Below the pieces are notes generated by a model, which searched no databases, was not told the DNA's origin, and saw only the letters and a list, made by a program, of their open reading frames with translations. A program made the position numbers and the translations under genes. Below are positions 8,395-16,867 of a stretch of 44,769 nucleotides of DNA, piece after piece; position 1 is the stretch's first letter, and each line of letters begins with the position of its first letter. Origin of the DNA: Gammaproteobacteria bacterium (lineage in GTDB: Bacteria; Pseudomonadota; Gammaproteobacteria; Thiohalobacterales; Thiohalobacteraceae). The stretch covers positions 1-44,769 of the forward strand of contig JAHJQQ010000032.1 of NCBI GenBank assembly GCA_018819175.1. The letters are read 5' to 3'.

Positions 8395-9028
8395 ACGCCT
8401 TTCCGCCACACTGGTTTCACGTCTTGATCAGGTGGTGGGTGAAATCGAAAATCACGATGCCGTCATACAGGTGTCATTGAACGACATGCGCAAGAAGGTC
8501 GCCGAGACGCGGGTACGTCTTACCCAGTTACAACGTGAGAGAGAGCGACTGCAACGAGACGCTAACGAACAGCAACAGCTTGCAGAACGTTGGCGGTTAC
8601 GCGCCATGGAATCCGCCAGTAGTGATGAGAAAAAGGCGCTGGAATGCGTGCGTCGTGCGCGTCACTGTGACCAGCAGTCGACGCGATTGGCCGAGGCGGG
8701 GATTCAATACGCGCAGACAGCGGATCGGTTGGTCCGGGATATCGATGCCAGCGAACAACGACTGCGCGAGTTGAAGCAGAAGCACACCTTGATGCGGGCG
8801 CGTCAGTCGTCCAGCTCAGCCGCTAACATGACGTGTGAATCCGAGAGTGATGTTCTCCGGCAGCTGGATAATAGTTTCGATCGCTGGGAGATAAAACTCA
8901 GTCAGCTCGATATGGTCGTCGATCATCTGGACCCCGTCGATTCACTGGAGCGTGATTTCATCAGCCACGAGCAGGAACTCGAACTGCGCGAAGAACTGGC
9001 CACCTTGCTGACTCGGGAGAAGAACTAA
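8381..9028 (+). CDS. PspA/IM30 family protein
   Basis: A 215-aa protein made almost entirely of charged coiled-coil helix from about residue 25 to 150. The start (LLKRLSATLVSRLDQVVGEIEN) resembles the amphipathic membrane-binding helix and first turn of PspA/Vipp1 proteins. These form ESCRT-III-like scaffolds that bind stressed or stored-curvature inner membrane and preserve its barrier. A strong AAAGGAGAA ribosome site lies inside the end of rrtA, so coupling is tight. No pspB/C/F partner is nearby. Instead, the partners are a rhombosortase, a polytopic protein and a lipase, which is an unusual setting. Confidence 0.85.
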   Translation: MSLLKRLSATLVSRLDQVVGEIENHDAVIQVSLNDMRKKVAETRVRLTQLQRERERLQRDANEQQQLAERWRLRAMESASSDEKKALECVRRARHCDQQSTRLAEAGIQYAQTADRLVRDIDASEQRLRELKQKHTLMRARQSSSSAANMTCESESDVLRQLDNSFDRWEIKLSQLDMVVDHLDPVDSLERDFISHEQELELREELATLLTREKN

Positions 9029-10335
9029 TGGATGCCTTGACGACCGCTGAATATAGTCAATCGGGCCTGATGCGGAAATTACCGGCCCTGTTACGCATCC
9101 TCGGCGCCGCTGCCCTGGTCGTGGCCATGTACAGCTTTCTGGTCCGCGGCTGGCAAAGCGGCAATGATGTTTCACGTTATTTGATGATGTTAGGGCATAC
9201 CGGATTACTCGCGGCAATCGGATTGGCCAGTGGGCACTGGTTGAAGGAGGGGAAGGGCGCACGTCTACTGCTGACGTTGTCGCTCGTCTCGATACCCGCA
9301 AACTTCGCGATCCTGGGTGCCTTTATCTATTCGCAGACAACCGCGATTGACGTCACCCATTACCCTCAGTATGTGGCCTGGGCCGTGGACAGTTTACCCA
9401 CGGCCTTATTGACCACGGGCGGAGCATTACTGGTGCTGCTGCCCGTGATACTGCTCGGGTTTACCGTACTGGCGCGTGGCCTGGCGTATCGCCTGTCCGC
9501 GCTGTTCGTTCTAGGCAATCTGACCTTGCTGTTACCCTTGCGGGAACCACAGAGTATTGCCATCGTGGTGTCGTTATTGACCCTCGGCGTGTTGTGGTTC
9601 AATCGTCGCGTCGCACATAACCAGACGTCCGTTAAAACCCATGAAGGTATGACCGCCTTGGGGTTACAGATCTTGCCCATTGCTGTGCTCCTGGGACGGA
9701 CGCTGTGGTTGTATGCCTTCGACCTGTTCCTCGCCACAGTGTTGGCGGTTACCCTGTTCTTTACCTTGCGCCAGATCAGCCTGTATCTGAAACCAGGATC
9801 CACATTGCGCAATTTGTTGGATTTACTTTCGCTGGCGCCGGCCTTGTCACTATTATCGTTGTTCAGTGATGCCCTGCAACAGACGGGCGTCATCGCGGAG
9901 GCGTGGGTATATCCCATCAGTACGTTGGCCTCGGCACTGCTGATCTATGACCTATCACAGCGTAATGAACGCTATGCAGGGCTGTATCTGCGGCTCGCCC
10001 TATTTATTCTTCTGGCGGGCATGATTGGCAATCTATTCTGGTTTCCCGGTGTGCTAGCGGCAATGGCTTGTGTCAGTGTGGGCGGTGCATTGACGGCCTA
10101 TGGATATCAGGTACAAAAACTAAGTCTGTTCGCAAGCGGTGTGGTGTTGTTTTTGGCTGGACTGATTCATCAGTTTATCGATCTCATCCGACACTTTGAT
10201 CTGGGCAGTTGGGCTAGCTTGGCGGTGTTTGGCATGGTGTCCATCGTGTTCGCCTCCGTGCTGGAATCTCAGAGCGGGAAGATTCGCCTACGATTCGAGG
10301 CGTGGCGAGTGCGGATGCAGGCTTGGAAGAAATAG
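9028..10335 (+). CDS. Polytopic membrane protein of unknown function
   Basis: A 435-aa protein with roughly 12 hydrophobic segments, short charged loops and a basic C-terminus. The start codon overlaps the PspA-like stop (TAATG). I recognise no transporter or enzyme motif. A conserved partner of PspA or of the lipoprotein at the inner membrane is a reasonable guess from the operon alone. The last TM is followed by an arginine-rich tail of about 20 residues, probably cytoplasmic. Confidence 0.8.
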   Translation: MDALTTAEYSQSGLMRKLPALLRILGAAALVVAMYSFLVRGWQSGNDVSRYLMMLGHTGLLAAIGLASGHWLKEGKGARLLLTLSLVSIPANFAILGAFIYSQTTAIDVTHYPQYVAWAVDSLPTALLTTGGALLVLLPVILLGFTVLARGLAYRLSALFVLGNLTLLLPLREPQSIAIVVSLLTLGVLWFNRRVAHNQTSVKTHEGMTALGLQILPIAVLLGRTLWLYAFDLFLATVLAVTLFFTLRQISLYLKPGSTLRNLLDLLSLAPALSLLSLFSDALQQTGVIAEAWVYPISTLASALLIYDLSQRNERYAGLYLRLALFILLAGMIGNLFWFPGVLAAMACVSVGGALTAYGYQVQKLSLFASGVVLFLAGLIHQFIDLIRHFDLGSWASLAVFGMVSIVFASVLESQSGKIRLRFEAWRVRMQAWKK

Positions 10336-10336
10336 T

Positions 10337-11071
10337 ATGAACGCGATTAAAGGGGTCTGTGTCTTATTAGTTTCGTTAGGATGGTGCGTGTGTGCGGCTG
10401 ACGCATCCGCTAAGGAAGGAGCGGAATGTGTGATTCTGCTGCATGGGTTGGCGCGCACTGATGCCTCGATGAGGAAAATGGAAGGCGATCTGAAGGCTAG
10501 CGGATATCGCGTCATTAACGTCGATTATCCTTCTCGAAAAGAAACGATTGAGATGTTAGCCGTTCAGTATATTGATCAGGCTATTGAACGTTGCCGGGAC
10601 TCCCCAGTGGAGAAGATCCATTTTGTGACCCACTCCATGGGTGGGATCCTTATACGCTATTACCTGTCGAAAAAACCACTTGAAGAACTCGGCCGTGTTG
10701 TCATGCTCAGTCCACCTAATCAGGGTAGTGAAGTGGTGGATAAGGTGGGGAAGCTACCGGGGTTCTATGCCCTGAATGGCCCAGCGGGACAACAATTGGG
10801 TACAGATATGGGGAGCCTCCCGAATCAGCTAGGGTCCGTCAATTATCCTGTTGGTGTTATAACAGGCAATAAAACTATCAACCCGATTCTGTCACTGTTG
10901 ATTCCGGGTGAGGATGATGGAAAGGTCGCCGTCGAGCGAGCCAGGCTTGCAGGCATGTCAGATTTTCTTGTGGCGCCATATACGCACCCGATGATTATGA
11001 AGCGCGATTGGGTAATAAATCAGACCCGGTATTTTTTGCGGCATGGTTATTTTGCGAAACAAATCAAATGA
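10337..11071 (+). CDS. Exported alpha/beta-hydrolase, lipase-like
   Basis: A 244-aa protein starting at ATG 10337, one base after the upstream stop. A signal peptide covers about residues 1-26. The hydrolase core has LLHGL (oxyanion region), the nucleophile elbow THSMGG (GXSXG type), an acid candidate in GEDDGKV, and a histidine in THPMIM near the end. This fold resembles periplasmic triacylglycerol lipases/PGAP1-like acyl hydrolases. As the last gene of the rhombotarget operon, it may hydrolyse envelope lipids. Its products could feed the lplT/aas repair pair encoded 4 kb away. Substrate is unknown. Confidence 0.85.
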   Translation: MNAIKGVCVLLVSLGWCVCAADASAKEGAECVILLHGLARTDASMRKMEGDLKASGYRVINVDYPSRKETIEMLAVQYIDQAIERCRDSPVEKIHFVTHSMGGILIRYYLSKKPLEELGRVVMLSPPNQGSEVVDKVGKLPGFYALNGPAGQQLGTDMGSLPNQLGSVNYPVGVITGNKTINPILSLLIPGEDDGKVAVERARLAGMSDFLVAPYTHPMIMKRDWVINQTRYFLRHGYFAKQIK

Positions 11072-11400
11072 GATGCTAACTAGAATGAGGATTAGGTTAG
11101 CGTAAATGTAGGGTCTTGTACTGCGTGGGAATTACCTACTGTCATGCAGCCTCAACCTGCGCCTATGGAAACCAAATTCTGTCCCTGCTACCACTATTCA
11201 AAGGCGCTGATCCGCAAGGACCGGCGCCTTTTTTTATCCAGAGCGAGTCTAACGGGTTATGTCATGCCGCAGATCGCGATTGCCCCGGAAACTTCAAACA
11301 TACATTTAAAAGTTTCCTCCCGAAATTCGCCACGAAAACTAAGCCGCTAGTCATATCGCGAGCGAGGTAATAGCGGATGTAAGGCGTTGGGGTCGGATTT
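11072..11400. other. Intergenic gap at the right end of the island
   Basis: No credible gene is seen. The gap contains the second att-like repeat and its degenerate terminator (11173-11236). After that comes about 160 bp without recognised features before the convergent end of the acetyltransferase gene. Confidence 0.6.
11173..11236 (+). repeat. att-like direct repeat, copy 2 (tRNA-fMet 3' remnant)
   Basis: It matches 2538-2600 at about 58 of 64 positions: the T loop to CCA of tRNA-fMet, then the terminator hairpin (11200-11231) and T run. Bases upstream of 11172 do not resemble the tRNA, so this is a 3' fragment and not a tRNA gene. It marks the right boundary of the 8.6-kb island. Substitutions in the hairpin arms keep partial pairing, which suggests an old event. 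Confidence 0.8.
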
Positions 11401-14073
11401 TTACAGTGCGCGATGGACGCGTTTGACGGCAGGATCGCTCTGGCTGGTGTGCACGCTGAAGCCGAGTTCGCGCACCAGGTCGAGCATGCCCTGATTGCTG
11501 CCCAGAACTTCGCCTTCCATACTGCGGAAACCGCGGGCACGCGCTGCGTCCATGAGTGCCCGCATGAGTCGCGAACCGATGCCGCGATGCTGCCAGGCAT
11601 CGGCCACGACCAAGGCGAATTCGCAACTGTCTCCGTCGGGATTCATCGCGTACCTTGCCACGCCGATTTCCTGTTCAGTGCCGGCCGTAATGACTGTGGC
11701 GATCAGTGCCAGATCGCGATGATAATCGAGCTGGGTGAGGCGGATCAGTTCCTCGCGGCTCAGTTCCTGAAGGCTTTGCATAAAGCGGAAATATTTGGCC
11801 TGCGGTGACAGTCCGCGGACAAAGGCCTGCTCTATTTGCGCATCCTCGGGACGTATCGGGCGGATGGTCAGATCGGTGCCGTCGGGCAGCTGTGACAGTG
11901 ACACCAACTGCGCGGGGTAGGGGTGGATGGCCATATGCGCATAACGGTTCGGCCCCGGCGCGCGATAGCCGATGGCGATACGGGCATCCACTGCCAGTGC
12001 GCCATGTTCGTCCAGAATCAGCGGATTGATATCCAGCTCGTTGATCTCAGGGACCTCGCAGACCAGTTCCGATACTTTCAGCAGCACTTGTTCGAGGGCA
12101 TCCAGGTCGGCGGCCGGCAGATTGCGAAATTCCTGCAACAGATGGAAAACGCGCGTTTGTCGCATCAGATCCTGGGCGACGTAACTGTTCAACGGCGGTA
12201 ACGCGATGGCGCGGTCGCGCAACACTTCCACCGAGGTGCCGCCCGCGCCGAAGGTGATGGCCGGGCCGAAGGCGGGATCGCGCACCACGCCGATCAACAG
12301 TTCGCGGCCATGCGGCTTGTGGTGCATGGCCTCGACAGTCACGCCATTGATACGCGCATTGGGTCGCTCAAGTTGAACAGCCGTGACCAATTCCTGATAG
12401 CTGCGGCGGACATGCTCGGCGCTATTGATGTGCAGACGCACACCGTTGACATCCGATTTGTGGCTGATGTCGGGCGAGTCGATCTTGAGCGCAACCGGGA
12501 AGCCGATAGTTTCCGCCGCCACCAGTGCTTCGCCGGCGGTATGTGCGGCCACCGCGAAATTGGTCGGTATCCCGAACGCATGCAATACCGCCTTGGCTTC
12601 GTTGCCGTTGAGTTCTTTACGGTGTTCCGCGAGCGCCCCTTCGATGATTAGTCGTACGCCTTGCAGATCCGGTGCGCTACGCGCCGCCAGGGGTGCCGGC
12701 ACCTGCAGCAGCAGTTGCTGGTTCTGCTGATAGCTGGCGAGATAGGCGAAGGCTTCTACGGCACCTTCCGGAAAGGCGAAGTTGGGGATATGGTGGTGTG
12801 AGAGAAGATCACGGGCGGACTCGACCTGAACCTCGCCCATCCAACAAGCCAATACCGGTTTGTCCTGACCGGCGGCAGCCTCGACCACGGCCTGTGCACA
12901 GGCCAGCGGATCGGTCATCGCCTGTGGTGTCAGCATGACCAGAAGACCGTTGATAGCCGGATCGGCGAGACACAGGCGTACCGCCTCGCCATACCGTTCC
13001 GCACCGGCGTCGCCAAGAATGTCGACGGGATTGGCCCGTGGCCATGTTGTTGGCAACAGTTTGTCGAGTGCCCGCAGTGTAGCGGGGGACAGCTCGGCCA
13101 GTTGCAGTCCCAGATCGGCGCTGCGGTCCACGGCCATCACCGCAGGCCCGCCGCCATTGGTCACGATGGCCAGCCGGTCACCGCGCATGCGGTGATGGCT
13201 GGAGAGCAACTGCGCTGCCGCAAACAGCTGTTCGATACTGTGCGCGCGCACCACGCCGGCGCGTCGCAGCGCGGCATCGAACACATCATCCGCTCCGACC
13301 AGCGCGGCGGTATGCGACTGAGCGGCGCGTGTGCCGGCGCCGTGCCGGCCGGATTTAACCACAATCACCGGCTTGACCCGCGCTGCGGAGCGCAAGCCGC
13401 TCATGAAGCGTCGCGCATGATTCATGCCTTCGACATACAGCAGAATGGCATGCGTCTCGGTATCCAGCGCGAGAAAATCCAGCAGGTCGCCGAAGTCGAC
13501 ATCGATCGCATCGCCCAGCGACACCACCGCGGAAAAACCGATCTCCCGCGCCTCCGCCCAGTCAAGAATCGCCGTGCACAGCGCACCGGATTGCGATACC
13601 AAGGCGAGATGGCCGGGTCGGGCATTGCCTTTGCTGAACGTGGCATTGAGGTTCAGGCGTGGACGTATCAGACCCAGACAATTGGGGCCGAGCACGCGCA
13701 TACCATAAGGTTGCGCCGCCTGCAGCAGCAATGCCTGTGATGCGTGGCCATCCTTGCCCTCGAAACCGGCGGACAGCACGATGACCACATGTACACCATG
13801 TTCACCACAGTCGCGCATGATGTCCGGGATGGTGCGCGCCGGTGTGGCGATCACGGCAAGATCGACCGGTGCGCCGACCTCGCCGAGGGTGGCATAACAG
13901 GTCTGTTCGCCAAGAGAGCGGTGCTTGGGGTTGATCGGAAACACCGAGCCGTTGAATCCCGCGGCCAGCAGATTGGCATACACCCGTCCGCCCACCGATT
14001 CCGGGCGCTCGCTGGCGCCGAATACAGCGACGGCACGCGGGTGGAACAGCCGATCAAGATAATGTGCGCCCAT
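11401..14073 (-). CDS. Protein lysine acetyltransferase Pat (acyl-CoA synthetase-like/GNAT fusion)
   Basis: An 890-aa protein in the same size and domain order as E. coli YfiQ/PatZ (886 aa). It has a CoA-binding Rossmann domain (~1-130, AVFGASERP), a succinyl-CoA-ligase-like region with SHTAAL, and an ATP-grasp domain from ~490. A GNAT domain lies at the C-terminus with DAWQHRGIG at about 825-833. The family acetylates lysines of enzymes such as acetyl-CoA synthetase; the NDP-forming ligase part is usually inactive and senses CoA metabolites. It is divergent from a deacetylase-family gene across 107 bp, which suggests a matched acetylation switch. Confidence 0.92.
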   Translation of the reverse strand: MGAHYLDRLFHPRAVAVFGASERPESVGGRVYANLLAAGFNGSVFPINPKHRSLGEQTCYATLGEVGAPVDLAVIATPARTIPDIMRDCGEHGVHVVIVLSAGFEGKDGHASQALLLQAAQPYGMRVLGPNCLGLIRPRLNLNATFSKGNARPGHLALVSQSGALCTAILDWAEAREIGFSAVVSLGDAIDVDFGDLLDFLALDTETHAILLYVEGMNHARRFMSGLRSAARVKPVIVVKSGRHGAGTRAAQSHTAALVGADDVFDAALRRAGVVRAHSIEQLFAAAQLLSSHHRMRGDRLAIVTNGGGPAVMAVDRSADLGLQLAELSPATLRALDKLLPTTWPRANPVDILGDAGAERYGEAVRLCLADPAINGLLVMLTPQAMTDPLACAQAVVEAAAGQDKPVLACWMGEVQVESARDLLSHHHIPNFAFPEGAVEAFAYLASYQQNQQLLLQVPAPLAARSAPDLQGVRLIIEGALAEHRKELNGNEAKAVLHAFGIPTNFAVAAHTAGEALVAAETIGFPVALKIDSPDISHKSDVNGVRLHINSAEHVRRSYQELVTAVQLERPNARINGVTVEAMHHKPHGRELLIGVVRDPAFGPAITFGAGGTSVEVLRDRAIALPPLNSYVAQDLMRQTRVFHLLQEFRNLPAADLDALEQVLLKVSELVCEVPEINELDINPLILDEHGALAVDARIAIGYRAPGPNRYAHMAIHPYPAQLVSLSQLPDGTDLTIRPIRPEDAQIEQAFVRGLSPQAKYFRFMQSLQELSREELIRLTQLDYHRDLALIATVITAGTEQEIGVARYAMNPDGDSCEFALVVADAWQHRGIGSRLMRALMDAARARGFRSMEGEVLGSNQGMLDLVRELGFSVHTSQSDPAVKRVHRAL

Positions 14074-14180
14074 GTGGTCACCTCAAGTCTTCACTTAATT
14101 GCGATCTTAACAGACTGCGGAAAAACCCGATCAAGTGATGCAGCAGGCTGTTAATATTACCGGAACCATTGAACAACATT

Positions 14181-15101
14181 ATGACAATCACCTACATCTC
14201 ACATCCAGACTGTTTCAAGCACGATACCGGGCCGGTACATCCGGAATCCGCCGCGCGCCTGTGGGCCATTGAGGATGCGCTGCGTAGTTCTGGGCTGGAT
14301 CTGGCGCTGCGGCGTGTGGATGCGCCCTTGGCAACGCGCGAACAACTGTTGCGCGTGCACAGCGCCGAGCTTCTGGCTCAGCTTGCCGCCGCCGTACCTG
14401 AAGCCGGCATTCATTGGTTGGATTTTGACACCGCCATCGGACCGGCATCATTGGCGGCGGCCTATCGAGCTGCGGGCGCCTGCGTAGAGGGTGTGGAACT
14501 GTTACTGACTGGCGCGGCGCAAACGGTCTTCTGCGGTGTGCGACCACCGGGGCATCATGCCGAACGGAATCGCGCCATGGGCAGTTGCCTGTTCAATAAT
14601 GTGGCCGTGGCGGCGGCTCATGCCTTGGAAGCGCATGGCCTGGAGCGCGTTGCCATCGTTGATTTTGACGCGCATTACGGTAATGGCACCGAAGACATTT
14701 TTGGCGCGGATCCGCGGGTGCTGTTCTGCTCAGTGTATCAACCGGACGCTTATCCGCAGACAGCAGCGGGTGCAAAGTCCAAACACATCATCAAGGTTCC
14801 TTTGGCGGCGAGCAGCGGTGGCGCCGAATTGGGCGCGGCCGTGGAAGAGCATTGGTTGCCGGCACTGGATGACTTCGCACCACAGCTGCTGTTCATCTCC
14901 GCGGGCTTCGATGGCCATGTGGAAGACGATCTTGCCCAATGGAATCTTGTAGAAGCCGACTACAGTTGGCTGACTGCTGTGTTACGCGGCGTCGCGGAGC
15001 GTCACGCCCAGGGCCGGATACTCTCGGTATTGGAAGGTGGGTATGCGCTACATGCCCTCGGGCGCAGCGTGGCCGCACATCTCAAGACATTGCTCGCATA
15101 G
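14181..15101 (+). CDS. Histone deacetylase family protein
   Basis: A 306-aa class II-like zinc deacetylase fold. It has VRPPGHHAER with the paired histidines H125/H126, VDFDAHYGNGT with zinc ligands D163 and H165, SAGFDGHVED with ligand D244, and EGGY with the transition-state tyrosine (Y288). ATG 14181 is preferred over a TTG four codons earlier because it begins the first strand. Bacterial members act on acetyl-lysine, acetylpolyamines or similar amides. The divergent acetyltransferase gene favours acetyl-lysine. An acetylpolyamine amidohydrolase role remains possible. Confidence 0.9.
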   Translation: MTITYISHPDCFKHDTGPVHPESAARLWAIEDALRSSGLDLALRRVDAPLATREQLLRVHSAELLAQLAAAVPEAGIHWLDFDTAIGPASLAAAYRAAGACVEGVELLLTGAAQTVFCGVRPPGHHAERNRAMGSCLFNNVAVAAAHALEAHGLERVAIVDFDAHYGNGTEDIFGADPRVLFCSVYQPDAYPQTAAGAKSKHIIKVPLAASSGGAELGAAVEEHWLPALDDFAPQLLFISAGFDGHVEDDLAQWNLVEADYSWLTAVLRGVAERHAQGRILSVLEGGYALHALGRSVAAHLKTLLA

Positions 15102-15170
15102 CAAATCAGTTGCATGAAGCACAACGCAACATCGATCCGACAGAATTGGCGTAAGTAAAGTGTCTAACTC

Positions 15171-15467
15171 CCAATCCGCTCGAATGGATTCACAAAACAA
15201 CAAACGCAGTGCGTCGTCAATCTGACGAAACTGCCATTCGGGTAGGCCAGTCAGTCAGCCTTTTGCATGTAGATAGTCATCGATCTGGACCGGCAGATGG
15301 CTTGCGAGCCGCCCAGGATGCGCCTTGATGTACGCCTCCACAGGTTTGCGATACCATGGCCTCACAGTCTTGTGAATGCGTGCTTTTTCAAGGATAGAGA
15401 AATAGTTATGCCAAAAACGATCGACCAGAACAGCATCGGCTTCAGGACGCTTATCAGCCATTGTCAT
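15171..15467 (-). pseudogene. intI relic, N-terminal fragment of the integron integrase
   Basis: It matches the 5' end of the complete integrase at 30286-31677 almost base for base. From the start at 15467 about 70 codons are open, with one codon deleted (HPGRLASH against HPGRRIASH). Then AGA has become TGA. Similarity continues past the stop to about 15170 and ends abruptly, leaving roughly 100 of 463 codons. Everything needed for catalysis is missing. It sits in the same orientation relative to its attI as the intact gene, so array A depends on the distant integrase. Confidence 0.9.
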
Positions 15468-15582
15468 GCCCTCCCTGGCAAAGACAAAGAAATGAAGAAA
15501 CCGAACAATACAACAAACAGCGTTTACCGTGATAGACGGAGTCTGTCTATCTCGGAAAACATAGTCTCTGTCTAATTAGATG
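15468..15582 (+). other. attI copy A (integron recombination region)
   Basis: Nearly identical to 31684-31798 upstream of the intact integrase. Both have a TAGACGGAG arm and, ~30 bases on, its inverted partner (CTCTGTCTA here, CTCCGTCTA in copy B). A cassette begins at GTTATGC (core G at 15582). The last four bases before that G differ between copies (AGAT against CACT). Any cassette promoter probably lies here or within the intI 5' end. Confidence 0.8.
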
Positions 15583-15597
15583 TTATGCATTAGAAAA

Positions 15598-15972
15598 ATG
15601 AAACTGTGGAAATTTGTATTTTGGTTAATGGCGGTACTTTTCGGTATCCAGCTTCTTGGCGTACCTATAAGTGATGGTCAAAGTTTCGCTAGTTTAATTG
15701 GCTTGGTAATAGGTGGGCTTTCATTGATTCCGCTATATGGGTACGCATATGAGGTTGCTATCGGCTCTAAAAGAATTGCGATTGCTATCTTTTCATTCAA
15801 TAGTTTTGTTTCGGTGTTTGGGATTATCTCGTTAGTTGTGGCTATATGGGAGCATTTCGGCGTAGTGCAGATGGTTGCCAGTAGTCTAGGTTTGGTGTTT
15901 GCGTGGCTGTATCTTTATCCGCAATTTGCATATGCATTTCGATCTAATGAGTTGTGGAGCGTAAATGCATAA
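15598..15972 (+). CDS. Cassette A1: small membrane protein
   Basis: A 124-aa protein with four predicted TM segments and no recognised motif. ATG 15598 is used because the earlier in-frame ATG (15580) straddles the attI/cassette core and so lies partly outside the cassette. The gene fills the first cassette of array A, from GTTATGC to its attC. It is AT-rich compared with the chromosomal genes around it, consistent with acquisition. Confidence 0.65.
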   Translation: MKLWKFVFWLMAVLFGIQLLGVPISDGQSFASLIGLVIGGLSLIPLYGYAYEVAIGSKRIAIAIFSFNSFVSVFGIISLVVAIWEHFGVVQMVASSLGLVFAWLYLYPQFAYAFRSNELWSVNA

Positions 15973-16044
15973 CCACAGCACCCAGTGCGCCCCTACGGGG
16001 CTCGGACCTCGCTTACGCTCGGCCGCTGGTGCTGGACGTTAGAT
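15967..16044 (+). other. attC A1
   Basis: The inverse core GCATAAC (15967-15973) is the exact complement of the cassette's own start GTTATGC, as required for a circularised cassette. The site ends in core GTTAGAT (16038-16044). The inner arms GCCCCTACGGGGC and CCAGTGCG/CGGCCGCTGG are self-complementary. Confidence 0.9.
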
Positions 16045-16068
16045 TTAAGAGAAACCAAAAGGAAAAAC

Positions 16069-16596
16069 ATGAGAAACATAGCTTTATTAGCAGTAGTTGC
16101 ATCACTTGTTGGCTGCTCATCAAATATTAACTACACCAAGTACGCCGCTCCAACTGACACTGAAACAGCTACGGTTAAGTTAAAAGCACTAGATAAATAC
16201 AGAAATAACGATCGCGTTTCATTATCAATCGTCACAAGGCCGAGTTGCAAAGAAAAACTAAATTTCGCTGAGGCGGCAGCAGTCGAAAAAGCTGGTTTTT
16301 TCGGTGCTGACTCTTTCTATGAAATTGACACCAAATTGCCCTCAAATCAGTCATTAAACATTCATATTCGCAATATAAGCAGTGGAAGCCATGTAACCAC
16401 GCACTGCCAAGCTTTAATAGGGCTAAAATTTGAACCAAACAAAAACTACACAATTGAAGTAAATAACTGGAGCACTGAGAAATCTGACCACAGTGGCTTT
16501 GGCTGCGCATTTAAAGCTCATGAATTAGACAATAATGGCAATAAGATAAAATTAGTAAAACCTCTGCTTCCCGTTTTACCTAGCTGTGAAAGTTAA
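16069..16596 (+). CDS. Cassette A2: putative lipoprotein
   Basis: A 175-aa protein from ATG 16069 (AAAGGAAA upstream). The 18-residue signal ends in a lipobox, SLVGC, giving an exported lipoprotein. The mature part is about 40% charged or polar with four cysteines besides the lipidated one, and no domain I recognise. Earlier in-frame starts fall inside attC A1 and are not credible. Low GC separates it from the host genes. Confidence 0.7.
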   Translation: MRNIALLAVVASLVGCSSNINYTKYAAPTDTETATVKLKALDKYRNNDRVSLSIVTRPSCKEKLNFAEAAAVEKAGFFGADSFYEIDTKLPSNQSLNIHIRNISSGSHVTTHCQALIGLKFEPNKNYTIEVNNWSTEKSDHSGFGCAFKAHELDNNGNKIKLVKPLLPVLPSCES

Positions 16597-16763
16597 TTGA
16601 CCGGTCGGGAAGATAGGTAACAATAAAGTCCGAGGACATGGGTTACACCCGATGTCTTCTACTCACAAAGGGTAGCCCGCTTAGTTGAGCAAGATGTTCT
16701 GGTAGCTGAGGGCAATCTAAGTTACATGCGTTACAGTGAAGTGAGGTTCCCGTAGCATGCAGA

Positions 16764-16857
16764 ATTTAACAATTGCAGCCAACAGCGCCCCTACGGGGCT
16801 GAACCTCCATTTCGCAGCTTCGCGGCTACATTGCGGCCGTTGCTGAAAGCGTTATAT
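16764..16857 (+). other. attC A2
   Basis: Inverse core ATTTAAC (16764-16770) differs at one position from the complement of its cassette start GTTAGAT. The core at the other end is GTTATAT (16851-16857). Arms around GCGCCCCTACGGGGC and CAGC...GCTG are paired. About 165 bp between the lipoprotein stop and this site hold no gene I can support. Confidence 0.8.
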
Positions 16858-16867
16858 GGCATAAGGC

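Noticed and set aside
11172..11194. A possible second tRNA-Met gene
   Set aside because: Only the 3' part from the T loop onward matches; there is no D arm or anticodon arm upstream.
11116..11370. Two overlapping small ORFs in the gap at the island's right end
   Set aside because: They read through the duplicated tRNA tail and its terminator, which are not coding.
15985..16068. Longer N-terminus for the A2 lipoprotein
   Set aside because: It would start inside attC A1 and would bury the lipoprotein signal.
16597..16763. Possible insertion-sequence or gene fragment in the tail of cassette A2
   Set aside because: The stretch looks non-random, but neither strand gives a frame or motif that I can name.
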